A stretch of 64,000 nucleotides of DNA. Origin: Klenkia soli. Its GTDB lineage: Bacteria; Actinomycetota; Actinomycetes; Mycobacteriales; Geodermatophilaceae. Where the stretch lies: positions 248,001 through 312,000 of the forward strand of contig NZ_FNIR01000002.1 in assembly GCF_900103975.1 (NCBI RefSeq), in the 5' to 3' direction. Both the position numbers and the translations under genes were made by a program. The notes below the pieces were generated by a model that saw only the letters and a list, made by a program, of their open reading frames with translations, was not told the DNA's origin and ran no database searches. This document shows positions 34,207 to 43,450 of the stretch, in pieces; position 1 is the stretch's first letter; the number at the start of each line of letters is the position of its first letter.

Positions 34207-35039
34207 CCGTCCGGTCCTGGCTCTACGTGCCCGGCGACCGGCCCGACCGGTTCGCCAAGGCGCTGGCCACCGGCACAGGAGCCGTCGTCCTCGACCTGGA
34301 GGACGCCGTCCCCCCGGCCGGCAAGGACGCCGCCCGCGCAGCCGTCGTCGACTGGCTGGCCGGCGACCGCGTCGACGCGCAGGTCTGGGTGCGGGTCAAC
34401 ACCGGCAGTCGAGGTCAGGACGACGTCGCCGCGGTCGCCCGGGGTGCCCGGCTCACCGGTGTGGTGCTGCCGAAGGCGTCGTCCCGGGCGCTGCTGGAAC
34501 GGGTGCACGACCAGCTGCTGGCCGCCGAGGAGAGCGCGGGTCGTCCGCCGGGCAGCATCGGGGTGAGCCCGCTGGTCGAGAGCGCTGCCGGCGTGCTGGC
34601 CGCGCCCGCCCTGGCCGGCGGGCCGCGGGTGCGGTGCCTGCAGCTGGGCGAGGTCGACCTGGCCGCCGACCTGGGCGTGCACCCCGGACCCGAGGGCGCC
34701 GAGCTGCTGCTGGCCCGCTCCGCCGTGGTGCTGGCCTCGGCCGCGGCCGGCATCGCGCCCCCGCCGGCCGCGGTGTCGGTGGAGTTCCGCGACCTGGCCG
34801 CGTTCGAGGCCGAGACCCGGCGGCTGACCGCGCTGGGCTTCCGCGGCCGGGCCTGCATCCACCCCGCGCAGGTCGAGGTGGTCGAGCGGGTCTGCCGGCC
34901 GACGCCCGACGAGATCGCCGCCGCCCGCGACGTGCTCGCCCGGCTCGAGGCCAGCCCCGGGGTGGCCGTGGGCGCCGACGGGAAGCTGCTCGACGAGGCG
35001 GTCGCCCGCCAGGCCCGCAGCACCCTCGCCCTCGCCTGA
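34203..35039 (+). CDS. HpcH/HpaI-CitE family acyl-CoA lyase
   Basis: This 278-aa barrel enzyme is related to citrate lyase beta, malyl-CoA and citramalyl-CoA lyases. SWLYVPGDRPDRFAKA opens the protein. VVLDLEDAV and the Glu/Asp of LGEVDLAADLG bind Mg2+, and GRACIHPAQ is the conserved C-terminal block. GTG 34203 overlaps the dehydrogenase stop. As the last enzyme it should cleave a 3-hydroxy-acyl-CoA into acetyl-CoA or propionyl-CoA and a 2-oxoacid such as glyoxylate or pyruvate. Confidence 0.88.
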   Translation: MTVRSWLYVPGDRPDRFAKALATGTGAVVLDLEDAVPPAGKDAARAAVVDWLAGDRVDAQVWVRVNTGSRGQDDVAAVARGARLTGVVLPKASSRALLERVHDQLLAAEESAGRPPGSIGVSPLVESAAGVLAAPALAGGPRVRCLQLGEVDLAADLGVHPGPEGAELLLARSAVVLASAAAGIAPPPAAVSVEFRDLAAFEAETRRLTALGFRGRACIHPAQVEVVERVCRPTPDEIAAARDVLARLEASPGVAVGADGKLLDEAVARQARSTLALA

Positions 35040-35067
35040 GCCTCGGTGCGGGGCTGGGGCGGGCGCG

Positions 35068-35157
35068 GCGTGGATCAGCTGGGTGCACCACCGGCCGTCC
35101 TGGCGCGCCGGCGTCGGCGCGCCAGGACGGAGGTGGATCAACCCAGCTGATCCACGC
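35068..35157. repeat. 90-bp nested palindromic repeat, copy A
   Basis: The outer arms GCGTGGATCAGCTGGGT (35068-35084) and ACCCAGCTGATCCACGC (35141-35157) match perfectly over 17 bp. The inner arms CCGTCCTGGCGCGCC (35095-35109) and GGCGCGCCAGGACGG (35116-35130) match over 15 bp. The right arm encodes the last residues (VDQLG) and stop codon of the tetR gene. It lies between convergent transcription units. Confidence 0.8.
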
Positions 35158-35695
35158 CCAGCAGCGCGACGAAGTGGCCGAACGCCGCGTCGGTGCGGGC
35201 CGTGTCGCCGGTGGCGTCGAGGTCGGCCAGCAGCCCGCGGATCACCGCCAACGCCAGGGTGGCGGGCCCGGGTCCGCCGAGGCCCTCGTGCAGCGGGGCG
35301 AGCCAGTCCGTGGTGGCCACCTGCCGGAAGCCGGGCCACAGCTCGTCGACCGCGCCCTCGCGCCGCTCGCCGAAGATCCGCAGGTAGGGCCGCCCGGCGG
35401 CACCGCTGATCCCGTCCCACGCCCGCTGCAGCGTCACCGGGTACGCCTCGCCCGCGCGCACCCGCAGCAGGTCGCCGAAGACCGCGAGCTGGCGCTCCCG
35501 CGCTCGGCGCAGGACGGCCCGGAGCAGGGTGTCCCGGTCGCCGAAGTGGTAGACGAGCATCCTGGTCGAGGTACCGGCCGCGGCGGCCAGCGGGCCCATG
35601 CGGTCGGGCAGGCCGTGCTCGAGGGCGTGGTCCGTGCACGCGTCGAGCAAGGCCTCTCGCAGGTGCGGCTGCGGTCGTCGTCCCACGGTCCGCAT
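35138..35695 (-). CDS. TetR-family regulator
   Basis: This 185-aa regulator has an HTH in residues 10-55 (REALLDACTDHALEHGLPDRMGPLAAAAGTSTRMLVYHFGDRDTL in pattern). Its extreme C terminus is encoded by repeat copy A. ATG 35695 is preferred to the upstream TTG in the ORF at 35710, because the latter would overlap the operator at 35703. It is divergent from the alpha/beta hydrolase that it probably controls. Confidence 0.85.
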   Translation of the reverse strand: MRTVGRRPQPHLREALLDACTDHALEHGLPDRMGPLAAAAGTSTRMLVYHFGDRDTLLRAVLRRARERQLAVFGDLLRVRAGEAYPVTLQRAWDGISGAAGRPYLRIFGERREGAVDELWPGFRQVATTDWLAPLHEGLGGPGPATLALAVIRGLLADLDATGDTARTDAAFGHFVALLGVDQLG

Positions 35696-35702
35696 CTTTT
35701 CG

Positions 35703-35718
35703 CGTAACAACCGTTACG
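35703..35718. promoter_or_regulatory. TetR operator candidate
   Basis: CGTAAC-AACC-GTTACG is an inverted repeat with 6-bp arms in the 61-bp gap between tetR and the hydrolase gene. It is 7 bp from the regulator start, consistent with autorepression. Confidence 0.65.
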
Positions 35719-35756
35719 TCTACCGTTCCCGGCAGGGTCGAGGACGGGAGATCGGG

Positions 35757-36452
35757 ATGCGGATCGTGTTCGTGCACGGGGCGTGCGTGCGGGACGGCGA
35801 CTGGTGGTGGCACCGCACGGCGGCGCTGCTGGCCGAGCGGGGCGTGCTCAGCACGGCTCCGGCGCTGCCCAGCTGCGGGGAGACCGGGCTGGCCGTCGGA
35901 CCCGGAGGCCCGGGCCTGCCCGAGGACGTCGCCGCCGTGCGGTCGGTGCTCACCGCCTCGGACGAGCCCACCGTGGTGGTCGCGCACAGCTACGGCGGCG
36001 TCGTGACCGCGCAGGCCGCAGCCGGGGTGCCGGCGGTGGCCCACCTGTTGCTGATCTCCAGCTACCTGCCCGAGGTGGGCCAGGGCCTGGCCGACTTCGG
36101 CGACGACGCCCCCGCGCCGTTCCTGGACGTCGACCCCGACGCCGGCACCCTCGCCGTCCGGCCCGAGCTGCTGGTCGAGACCTTCCTCGCCGACTGCGAC
36201 CCCGACGTGCAGCAGCAGGGAGTCGACCACCTGGCCCGGCAGTCCCTGCAGGTCGTGGGCCAGACGGTCACCGCCGCGGCGTGGCACGACGTCCCCTCGA
36301 CCTACCTGGTCTGCGCGGGCGACCGCGGCACCTCCGCCGCCCGCCAGCGGCGCTACGCGGAGCGGGCCGGCACCGTGGTCGAGGTCGACGCCGGTCACCA
36401 CCCGTTCCTGTCCCGCCCCGAGGTGGTGCGCGACCTGGTCCTCGGGCTCTGA
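35757..36452 (+). CDS. Alpha/beta-hydrolase
   Basis: This 231-aa hydrolase opens with FVHGACVRDGDWWWHRTAALL, the oxyanion-hole region of esterases of the hydroxynitrile-lyase/MenH-like group. The nucleophile Ser is in VAHSYGGVV, and the His is in DAGHHPFLSRP near the C terminus. ATG 35757 is used because the ORF beginning at 35598 would overlap the divergent tetR coding region. It is probably regulated by the neighbouring TetR; the ester substrate is unknown. Confidence 0.85.
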   Translation: MRIVFVHGACVRDGDWWWHRTAALLAERGVLSTAPALPSCGETGLAVGPGGPGLPEDVAAVRSVLTASDEPTVVVAHSYGGVVTAQAAAGVPAVAHLLLISSYLPEVGQGLADFGDDAPAPFLDVDPDAGTLAVRPELLVETFLADCDPDVQQQGVDHLARQSLQVVGQTVTAAAWHDVPSTYLVCAGDRGTSAARQRRYAERAGTVVEVDAGHHPFLSRPEVVRDLVLGL

Positions 36453-36460
36453 CGCCGCGC

Positions 36461-36552
36461 GGCGTGGATCAGCTGGGTTCACCACCGTGCGTCCTGGCTC
36501 ACCGGCGTCGACGAGCCAGGACGGAGTTCGATCAACCCAGCTGATCCATGCC
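36461..36552. repeat. 92-bp nested palindromic repeat, copy B
   Basis: GGCGTGGATCAGCTGGGTT (36461-36479) pairs with AACCCAGCTGATCCATGCC (36534-36552) with one mismatch. The inner arms CGTCCTGGCTC and GAGCCAGGACG enclose a short loop. It clearly belongs to the same family as copy A 1.4 kb away. It supplies the C-terminal MDQLG and the stop codon of the SDR gene and separates it from the converging hydrolase gene. Confidence 0.8.
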
Positions 36553-37488
36553 GCCCGGGGCGGCGAGGGCGGGCACCCCGGCCATCGCCACCGAGACGTC
36601 CCAGATGCGGGCGGCGTCGTCCGGGCTGGTCAGCCGGCCGTACAGCTGCTGCTCGGCCGGGTGGCCGCCCAGGTGACCCGGGCCGGCCGGGCCGAAGAAC
36701 CGGCCACCGGCGCCCGGGGCCGTGGCGGCCAGCAGTGCCGGCTCGGCCGCGCTCTCGACGGTGCCCACCAGGCCGATCGCCGACAGCGCGCGCACGGCCC
36801 GGCGGCCGACGGTGTCGCGGCTGCGGCCGAGCTCGGGCCGGGCGGCCAGCAGGTTGGTGGGGGCGATCCCGGGGTGGGAGAGGGTGCTGGTCAGGCCCCA
36901 GCCGTGCGCCCGGCTGCGCCGGTCCAGCTCCAGCCCGAACAGGCCCATGGCGATCTTGGAGGAGCTGTAGGCGCGTCCGCCGCTGTAGTCGCGAACCCAG
37001 TCCAGGTCGTCCCAGTGCACCGCCCCCTGGTTCGCGGCCACGCTGATCTGCCACACCACCCGCGCCCGGCCGGCCTGCAGCAGCGGGAGCAGCTGCCCGA
37101 CCAGGGCGACGTGGCCGAGGTGGTTGGTGCCGAACTGCAGCTCGTGGCCGTCGGCGGTGGTCTGCCGCTGCGGCGGGGTCATGACGCCGGCGTTGTTCAC
37201 CAGCAGCCCGATCGGCGTCCCCTCGTCCCGCAGTACCCGGCCGAGCTCGGCGACCGAGGCCAGCGACGAGAGGTCCAGCTCGCGCAACGAGACGTCGACA
37301 CCGGGCACCTGGGCCCGGATGCCGTCCACGGCAGCGCGGCCCTTCGCCGGGTTGCGCACCGGCAGCACCACCTCGGCGCCGGCGGCGGCCAGCCGGGTGG
37401 CGATGACCCGGCCGGTGCCGTCGCTGCCGCCGGTGACGACGGCGCGGGTGCCGGTGAGGTCGGGGATCTGGATCGGGGTGCGGGCCAC
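36532..37488 (-). CDS. Short-chain dehydrogenase/reductase (retinol-dehydrogenase-like)
   Basis: This 318-aa SDR has TGGSDGTG in place of the usual TGxxx[12 protein letters not shown], and a YSSSK active site. The catalytic Ser position reads [11 protein letters not shown] 37488 has GAGGAG upstream, whereas the overlapping long ORF to 40356 is a shadow. The gene is divergent from an MmyB-type XRE regulator, a pairing common in actinobacteria. Its C-terminal residues come from repeat copy B. Confidence 0.87.
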   Translation of the reverse strand: MARTPIQIPDLTGTRAVVTGGSDGTGRVIATRLAAAGAEVVLPVRNPAKGRAAVDGIRAQVPGVDVSLRELDLSSLASVAELGRVLRDEGTPIGLLVNNAGVMTPPQRQTTADGHELQFGTNHLGHVALVGQLLPLLQAGRARVVWQISVAANQGAVHWDDLDWVRDYSGGRAYSSSKIAMGLFGLELDRRSRAHGWGLTSTLSHPGIAPTNLLAARPELGRSRDTVGRRAVRALSAIGLVGTVESAAEPALLAATAPGAGGRFFGPAGPGHLGGHPAEQQLYGRLTSPDDAARIWDVSVAMAGVPALAAPGGMDQLG

Positions 37489-37632
37489 GGGGAGCTCCTC
37501 GGTGTCGGGGGACTCCAGGCTGGGTGCGCGCAGGCACCCGCACCACGGCCTCCTCAGCCGGGGATCGGCAGGCCCTGCCTGCGCGGACCCCCGCCCGGTA
37601 GAACGGGGGGACACCGACCCGGGGAGCGCAGC

Positions 37633-38463
37633 GTGGACATGGACCGCAGCGGGCTGGCGGACTTCCTCCGCCGGTGCCGCGAGTCGCTGCAGCCCGAGGA
37701 CGTCGGCCTGCCGCGCGGGCAACGCCGCCGCACGTCCGGCCTGCGCCGGGAGGAGGTCGCCGCGCTGGCCCACATGTCGGTCGACTACTACGCCCGCATC
37801 GAGCGCCAGCGAGGCCCGCAGCCCTCGGGGTCGATGGTGGCCTCGATCGCCCAGGCGCTGCACCTGTCCCTCGACCAGCGCGACCACCTGTACCGGCTGG
37901 CCGGCCACCACCCGCCGGTGCGCGGCGGCGCCGGCGAGCACCTGAGCCCCGGCGTGCTGCGCATCCTCGACCGGCTCGACGACACCCCGGCCGAGGTGGT
38001 CACCGAGCTGGGGGAGACCCTGCGCCAGACCCGGCCGGGCGTCGCCCTGCTCGGCGACGCGTCGCTGCGCACGGGGCCGGCGCGCAGCCTGGGCTACCGG
38101 TGGTTCACCGACCCCACGACCCGCGACCGGTACCACCCCGACGACCACGACCTGCTCGGCCGCGCGTGGGCGTCGGGTCTGCGGCACGTGCTCGCCCTGC
38201 GCGGCCCGGGCTCGCGGGCCGCCACCCTGACCGAGGACCTGCTGGCCCGCAGCGCGGAGTTCCGCCGGGTGTGGGAGCTGCACGAGGTCGGCGTGCACCC
38301 CGGCGAGCGCAAGCGCCTCGTGCACCCCGAGCTGGGCCTGCTGGAGCTGCAGTGCCAGACGCTGCAGGACCCGCACCAGGGCCACTCCCTGCTGGTCTAC
38401 ACCGCAGCGCCCGGGACCGAGACCTACGAGAAGCTGCAGCTCCTGGCGGCGGTCAGCACCTGA
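37633..38463 (+). CDS. XRE regulator with MmyB-like ligand-binding domain
   Basis: The 276-aa protein has an HTH at residues 8-75 ([25 protein letters not shown] in pattern) and an MLTR/MmyB PAS-like domain (ANxxFxRxWxxHEV style, here [26 protein letters not shown]). It probably senses a small hydrophobic ligand and represses the divergent SDR gene across a 144-bp gap. GTG 37633 with GGGGAG upstream is used; ATG 37639 is possible. Confidence 0.87.
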   Translation: MDMDRSGLADFLRRCRESLQPEDVGLPRGQRRRTSGLRREEVAALAHMSVDYYARIERQRGPQPSGSMVASIAQALHLSLDQRDHLYRLAGHHPPVRGGAGEHLSPGVLRILDRLDDTPAEVVTELGETLRQTRPGVALLGDASLRTGPARSLGYRWFTDPTTRDRYHPDDHDLLGRAWASGLRHVLALRGPGSRAATLTEDLLARSAEFRRVWELHEVGVHPGERKRLVHPELGLLELQCQTLQDPHQGHSLLVYTAAPGTETYEKLQLLAAVST

Positions 38464-38589
38464 CCGCGCTGCTGTGCGGCCGATGGGGCCGCTGGTGCGG
38501 GCGGGTCCCCGTGCAGCCGATGGACCCCGGAGACCGCCGATGACCAGGGGGACCAGGCGCCTGCCGGTCGGTGGACCCGAGGGGGAGCG

Positions 38590-40143
38590 ATGCGGCTGCG
38601 CAGCATCGGACGCGCTGTGCTGGTCGGCACGCTGACGGCGGTCGTCGTCGGCATGGCCGGCCCCGCCTCCGCGGGTGTGTCGGGCAACGGGCCGGTGGGG
38701 TCCGGATCGTTGCTGGTGGACGAGACCTTCACCGGCGCCTCGGTGGACGACCCCGAGCTGCGTGCGCTGGGCGATGCCTGCCTGACCGCCGCCACGGCAC
38801 CGGCCACCGGCACCGGCCCGGGGTCGTGCACGTCCACGACGCCGGCGGCCGACGGCCGGGGCGGATGGCTGCAGTTGACCCCTGCCGTCGACTTCCGCTC
38901 CGGTGCGGTGCTGGCCAACCGTCCGCTGCCGGCTGGCAACGGCCTGGTCGTGCAGTTCGACCAGCTCCAGTACGGCGGGTCGGGCGGCGGCGACGGCATC
39001 GGGTTCTTCCTGGTCGACGGTGACACCGAGGTGACGGCCCCGGGCTCGAACGGCTCCGGCCTCGGCTACGCCCAGCGCACCTACGGCGGCGTGCAGTACC
39101 CGGGCGTGGCCGGTGGGTACCTGGGCGTCGGCGTCGACGCGGTGGGCAGCTTCGCCGTCGACGACGAGGGCAAGGGCGCGGGCTGCAGCACCCCGTCCCC
39201 GGTCGCCTCCCGCATGCCCAGCAGCGTGTCGGTCCGCGGGCCCGGCGACGGCATGACCGGGTACTGCTACCTCGCCAGCGCCGCGATCGGCGCGCCCGGG
39301 GTGCGGGGCTCCTCGCCCGCGGATGCCGTGCGCACCATCCGGGTCACCGTGTCCCCCGAGGCGCTCCCGCTGGTCACCGTCGCCGTCGACCAGCACGACG
39401 GCACCGGCCTGCACACCGTGCTGTCCGTGCGCACCACGCAGGCGCCCCCGCCCACCTACCGGTTCGGTCTGGCGGCCTCGACCGGCACCTTCAACGACGT
39501 GCACCTGGTCCGGGACCTCCGGGTCAGCAGCGTCGACCCCCTGGGGGACCCCGACCTGCTGGGTCAGGTCGTCTCCACCCCGGCCGACGGCAACGCCTAC
39601 ACCGCCGGCGAGACCATCCGCACCCGGTACGTGGTCACCAACACCGCCCCGGCGGCCGTCAGCGGGGTGGGTGTGGCGCTCTCCTCGCCCCGGGGGGCGG
39701 CGGCCGACCCGGTCACCTGCCCGCGGACCACGCTCGGCGTCGCCGGTTCCGGCACCGCCTCCATGGTGTGCACCGCCGGCCACGTGGTGACCGCCGACGA
39801 CCTCGCCCACGGCCCTGCGTGGCGCACCACCGCGACGGCGTCGGCGTCCAGCGGCGGTGGTGCCCCCACCCGCGCCTCCGCCCCTGTCGAGCTGTCCGCG
39901 GTCGTGGTGGTGGGGCCACCGGTGCCGCCGGGGTCGACCGGCACCACCGGGACGACCAGCGCCACGGGGACCACGGCTCCCGTGGCGCCACCGGTGCCCC
40001 AGCTGGCCGCCACGGGAGCCACCCCGGGGCCGGCGCTCCTCGCGGCGGGGCTCATGCTCGGCGCGGGTGCCGTCCTGCTCGGGGCCGGTCGCCGCTCGGA
40101 GGGAGCCAGCCGGCTCCGACCTGGGTCTCGTACCGGTCCGTAG
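38590..40143 (+). CDS. Secreted lectin-like surface protein with sortase signal
   Basis: The 517-aa protein has a signal peptide ending near ASAG at residues 27-29. An L-type lectin-like beta-sandwich follows (about 60-310, [26 protein letters not shown]), the fold of bacterial and legume lectins. A second region with Cys pairs looks like a DUF11/CARDB-type beta domain. A Thr/Gly/Pro-rich linker, the sortase motif LAATG, a membrane helix and an Arg-rich tail close the protein. It is thus exported and anchored to the wall, perhaps binding polysaccharide. LAATG deviates from LPxTG. Confidence 0.82.
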   Translation: MRLRSIGRAVLVGTLTAVVVGMAGPASAGVSGNGPVGSGSLLVDETFTGASVDDPELRALGDACLTAATAPATGTGPGSCTSTTPAADGRGGWLQLTPAVDFRSGAVLANRPLPAGNGLVVQFDQLQYGGSGGGDGIGFFLVDGDTEVTAPGSNGSGLGYAQRTYGGVQYPGVAGGYLGVGVDAVGSFAVDDEGKGAGCSTPSPVASRMPSSVSVRGPGDGMTGYCYLASAAIGAPGVRGSSPADAVRTIRVTVSPEALPLVTVAVDQHDGTGLHTVLSVRTTQAPPPTYRFGLAASTGTFNDVHLVRDLRVSSVDPLGDPDLLGQVVSTPADGNAYTAGETIRTRYVVTNTAPAAVSGVGVALSSPRGAAADPVTCPRTTLGVAGSGTASMVCTAGHVVTADDLAHGPAWRTTATASASSGGGAPTRASAPVELSAVVVVGPPVPPGSTGTTGTTSATGTTAPVAPPVPQLAATGATPGPALLAAGLMLGAGAVLLGAGRRSEGASRLRPGSRTGP

Positions 40144-40153
40144 CCTGCGGAGG

Positions 40154-41545
40154 GTGAGCGAGCGGTCGCAGGGATGGGGACGGCTGCCCGAGCGGGCCCG
40201 CCGGGCGGTGTCCGGCTCCGGGCCGCCCACCGAGCCGCTCGCGCTGCGGGCCGCGCCCAGCGGGGTCGACGCCGCCACCGCCCGGTCGGCGCTGTCGCTG
40301 GGCCTCCGGGTCGGCGAGGCGATGATGGCCGTGGGCGCCTCCGCCGCCGACGTCACCGCGACCGTGCTGCGGGTGGCCGCCGCCTACGGGCTGACCAGCT
40401 GCCAGGTGGACATGACCTTCACCTCGCTGACCATCGGCTACGACCCCGACGACGTGCCGCCGATCGTGCTCATGCGCATCGTGCGGCCCCGCGGGGTCGA
40501 CTACGAACGGCTGCAGGGCATCACCGACCTCGCTGCCCGGGTCACCGGCGGTCGGCTGGGGCTCGAGGACGCCCACCGCGGTCTGGACGAGGTCCTCTCC
40601 GCCCCGCACCCCTACCGGCGGGCCATCCACGCCCTGGGCTGGCCCGGCGTCGCGGCCTGCGTGGCCTTCCTGCTGGGCGGGAGCTGGCTGGTCGCGGTCG
40701 TCGCCGGCACCACCACGGCCGTCGTCGAGCGGACCATCCGGCTGCTCAACCGGCGCGGGCTGCCGGTGTTCTTCCAGCAGGCCGCGGGTGCGGCCATCGC
40801 CACCGGCACCGCCGTCCTCCTCGTGGTGGCCGGGGCGCAGATCCGCGCCTCGCTGGTGGTCGCCGCCGGCATCGTCGTCCTGCTGGCCGGGCTCTCGCTG
40901 GTGGGCGCGGCCGAGGACGCCATCAGCGGGTTCCCCGTCACCGCGGCGGCCCGGGCGTTCGAGGTGGTCACGCTGACCACCGGCATCGTCGTCGGCATCG
41001 CCGCGGTGCTCGACGTCGCGCGGCGCTGGGAGGTGCCGCTGCGGGTGATCGACCCGGCCACGGTCACCGTGCCGTTCGCGGTGTCGCTGGCCGCCGCCGC
41101 GGCGATGGGCGGCTCGTGGGCGCTGGCCTCGTACGGCCGGCCGCGGGCCATCGGGGTCGCCGTGGCCGCCGGGGCGCTGGCCTGGGCCACCGCGGCCGCC
41201 GCCGACCTGGTCGGGGCCGGGCCCGCCGTCGCCGGGGGAGCCGCGGCGGCGGTCGTCGGCTTCTGCGGCGAGGCGCTGGGCGACCGGCTGCGGGTGCCGG
41301 CGCTGCTCGTCGCGGTCTGCGGCATCGTCCCGCTGCTGCCGGGTCTGGCGATCTACCGCGGGCTGTTCGCCGTGGTGGTGGACGGCGACGTCGCCGGGGG
41401 CACCGCCGGTCTCGTGGGGGCCGCCGCCGTCGGGTTGGCGCTGGCCGCGGGCGTCGTGCTGGGCCGCTACCTCGGCCGACCGCTGGGTGGCGGGCTGGAC
41501 CGCTTCGAGCGTCGGGTGCGCCGGCGGGCGTCGCTCGTCGACTGA
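40154..41545 (+). CDS. thrE: Threonine/serine exporter family protein, ThrE type
   Basis: This 463-aa membrane protein has both halves of ThrE. The soluble N-terminal part with [20 protein letters not shown] opens the DUF1212 domain, followed by a stretch of hydrophobic helices. The C-terminal DUF3815-like half contains [36 protein letters not shown] in pattern. Corynebacterium ThrE exports L-threonine and L-serine by proton antiport. GTG 40154 begins 10 bp after the lectin gene. The Lrp regulator gene follows 69 bp later and could control it. Confidence 0.9.
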   Translation: MSERSQGWGRLPERARRAVSGSGPPTEPLALRAAPSGVDAATARSALSLGLRVGEAMMAVGASAADVTATVLRVAAAYGLTSCQVDMTFTSLTIGYDPDDVPPIVLMRIVRPRGVDYERLQGITDLAARVTGGRLGLEDAHRGLDEVLSAPHPYRRAIHALGWPGVAACVAFLLGGSWLVAVVAGTTTAVVERTIRLLNRRGLPVFFQQAAGAAIATGTAVLLVVAGAQIRASLVVAAGIVVLLAGLSLVGAAEDAISGFPVTAAARAFEVVTLTTGIVVGIAAVLDVARRWEVPLRVIDPATVTVPFAVSLAAAAAMGGSWALASYGRPRAIGVAVAAGALAWATAAAADLVGAGPAVAGGAAAAVVGFCGEALGDRLRVPALLVAVCGIVPLLPGLAIYRGLFAVVVDGDVAGGTAGLVGAAAVGLALAAGVVLGRYLGRPLGGGLDRFERRVRRRASLVD

Positions 41546-41614
41546 TACCGGCCCGGCCGTCTACTGTTCCCGTCGCCGGGGGACCGGCGGGCGACGGGAT
41601 CCGTAGGGGGAGAC

Positions 41615-42088
41615 ATGGGCGAACGGCAGCCGGTGGTCCTGGACGACACCTCACGCGCGATCATCGAGCAGCTGCAGCAGGACGGCCGCCGTCCCTACGC
41701 CCGGATCGCCGAGGCCGTGGGCCTGAGCGAGGCCGCCGTCCGGCAGCGCGTGCAGCGGCTGCAGGACGCCGGGGTCATGCAGATCGTCGCGGTGACCGAC
41801 CCGCGGCAGGTCGGCTTCCCGCGGCAGGCGATGGTCGGCATCCGGGTGCGCGGCGACTCCCGCGTGGTCGCCGACGTGATCGCCACCTTCGACGAGGTCG
41901 ACTACGTGGTCATCTCCGCCGGCTCGCTGGACCTGCTCGTCGAGGTGGTGTGCACCGACGACACCCAGCTGCTGGACACCGTCAGCCGCATCCGCGCCGT
42001 CGAGGGCGTCGAGTCCACCGAGACGTTCCTGTACCTCGGCCTGGCCAAGCAGACCTACGCCTGGGGGACGCGGCGCGTCGAGCCCTGA
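41615..42088 (+). CDS. Lrp/AsnC-family regulator
   Basis: This 157-aa protein has an N-terminal HTH (RAIIEQLQQDGRRPYARIAEAVGLSEAAVRQRVQRL in pattern) and a C-terminal RAM ligand-binding domain (GIRVRGDSRVVADVIATFDEVDYVVISAGSLDLLVEV in pattern). Amino acids are the usual effectors. Its position right after thrE suggests it senses an amino acid and regulates export. ATG 41615 follows GGGGGAG. Confidence 0.9.
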   Translation: MGERQPVVLDDTSRAIIEQLQQDGRRPYARIAEAVGLSEAAVRQRVQRLQDAGVMQIVAVTDPRQVGFPRQAMVGIRVRGDSRVVADVIATFDEVDYVVISAGSLDLLVEVVCTDDTQLLDTVSRIRAVEGVESTETFLYLGLAKQTYAWGTRRVEP

Positions 42089-42155
42089 TCCACAGGCTGC
42101 GCACACGTGCACATGGGTTGATGGGGGCCACCCGTCACCACGCCCGGAGGACCCT

Positions 42156-42638
42156 GTGCCCGAGACCCTGTTCGGCCTGCCCGCGCACCCGCTGATCGTG
42201 CACGCCACCGTGGTCCTCGTACCGCTGGGCGCGTTGCTCGTGCTGCTGCACGCCCTCTGGCCGGCGGCCCGCCGCCGGCTGGGCATCGTGACCCCGCTGG
42301 TCGCGCTCGTCGGCCTCGTGCTCACGCCGTTGTCGACCGCGAGCGGCGAGAACCTCGAGCACGCGCTGGGTCGCAGCGAGCTGATCGAGAAGCACTCCGA
42401 GCTGGCCGACGGCCTGCTGCCCTGGATGATCGGCCTGTTCGTCGTGGCGGTGGCCGTCTACGTCCTGGGCCGACGCGCAGTGGGCCCGCGGGCGCTCGGC
42501 ATCGTCGCGGCCGTGCTCGCGGTGGTCGCCGTCGTCGGGGTGACCCAGCAGGTCGTGCGGATCGGCCACTCCGGGGCCGAGGCCACCTGGTCCGACGTCG
42601 ACACCAGCGCGCCGGCCCAGGGCGGGGACGGCGACTGA
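42156..42638 (+). CDS. DUF2231 membrane protein
   Basis: This 160-aa protein opens with GLPAHPLIVHATVVLVPLGALL, the DUF2231 hallmark whose two histidines may bind haem or metal. Four hydrophobic helices lie at about 13-35, 45-63, 88-106 and 113-131. GTG 42156 is preceded by GGAGG. The family is poorly characterised and often sits near redox genes. Confidence 0.85.
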   Translation: MPETLFGLPAHPLIVHATVVLVPLGALLVLLHALWPAARRRLGIVTPLVALVGLVLTPLSTASGENLEHALGRSELIEKHSELADGLLPWMIGLFVVAVAVYVLGRRAVGPRALGIVAAVLAVVAVVGVTQQVVRIGHSGAEATWSDVDTSAPAQGGDGD

Positions 42639-42699
42639 CCCCGCTGAGCCCAGGCTCGCCTTCGTGGCAGGGGGCGCGCGGACGCCCTACCGTCGCGCC

Positions 42700-43419
42700 G
42701 TGACCGAGCTGCCCGTGACCCACTCGAACGAGCCGCACGCCGGTGCCCTCGGCACCCGGTTGAACTGGCTGCGGGCCGGTGTCCTCGGCGCGAACGACGG
42801 GATCGTGTCCACCGCCGGCCTGGTGGTGGGCGTCGCCGGCGCGACCACGGCGCACGCCCCGGTGCTCACCGCCGGGGTCGCCGGTCTCGTCGCGGGCGCG
42901 GTCTCCATGGCGCTGGGCGAGTACGTGTCGGTGAGCAGCCAGCGCGACAGCGAGCAGGCGCTGCTGGAGAAGGAGCGCCGCGAGCTGGTCGAGATGCCCG
43001 AGCAGGAGCTCGCCGAGCTGGCCGCGATCTACGAGACCAAGGGGCTCTCGCCGGCCACCGCGCGCACCGTCGCCGAGGAGCTGACCGCCCACGACGCGTT
43101 CGCCGCGCACGTCGAGGCCGAGCTGGGCATCGACCCCGACGAGCTGACCAACCCCTGGCACGCCGCGGGCGCCTCGGCGCTGGCGTTCACCGTCGGCTCG
43201 CTGCTGCCGCTGGCCGCGATCCTGCTCGCCCCCACCGGCCTGCGGGTGCCGGTGACGTTCGTCGTCGTGCTGCTCGCCCTGGCCCTCACCGGCGCGGTGA
43301 GCGCCCGGCTGGGCGGCTCGCGCACCGGCCGCGCCGTCGTCCGGCTGGTGGCGGGCGGTGCGGTGGCCATGGCGGTCACCTACGCCATCGGCGCGCTGGT
43401 CGGCGGGGTCGGTCTCTGA
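42700..43419 (+). CDS. VIT1/CCC1-family metal transporter
   Basis: This 239-aa protein matches the VIT1/CCC1 family of Fe2+/Mn2+ transporters. LRAGVLGANDGIVSTAGLVVGVAGA forms the first helix, SMALGEYVSVSSQRDSEQALL the next, and a charged cytoplasmic metal-binding segment follows. Two or three hydrophobic helices close the protein. GTG 42700 is chosen, as the ORF start at 42664 adds a charged leader not seen in the family. It should move Fe or Mn out of the cytoplasm. Confidence 0.88.
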   Translation: MTELPVTHSNEPHAGALGTRLNWLRAGVLGANDGIVSTAGLVVGVAGATTAHAPVLTAGVAGLVAGAVSMALGEYVSVSSQRDSEQALLEKERRELVEMPEQELAELAAIYETKGLSPATARTVAEELTAHDAFAAHVEAELGIDPDELTNPWHAAGASALAFTVGSLLPLAAILLAPTGLRVPVTFVVVLLALALTGAVSARLGGSRTGRAVVRLVAGGAVAMAVTYAIGALVGGVGL

Positions 43420-43450
43420 CCGAGGTGATCACGGACCTGGGGGAGGGACC

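Noticed and set aside
36532-40356. A 1274-aa minus-strand reading frame across five genes
   Set aside because: Only its 3' 957 bases form the SDR gene. The rest is low-complexity antisense of the XRE, lectin-like and ThrE region, produced by high GC.
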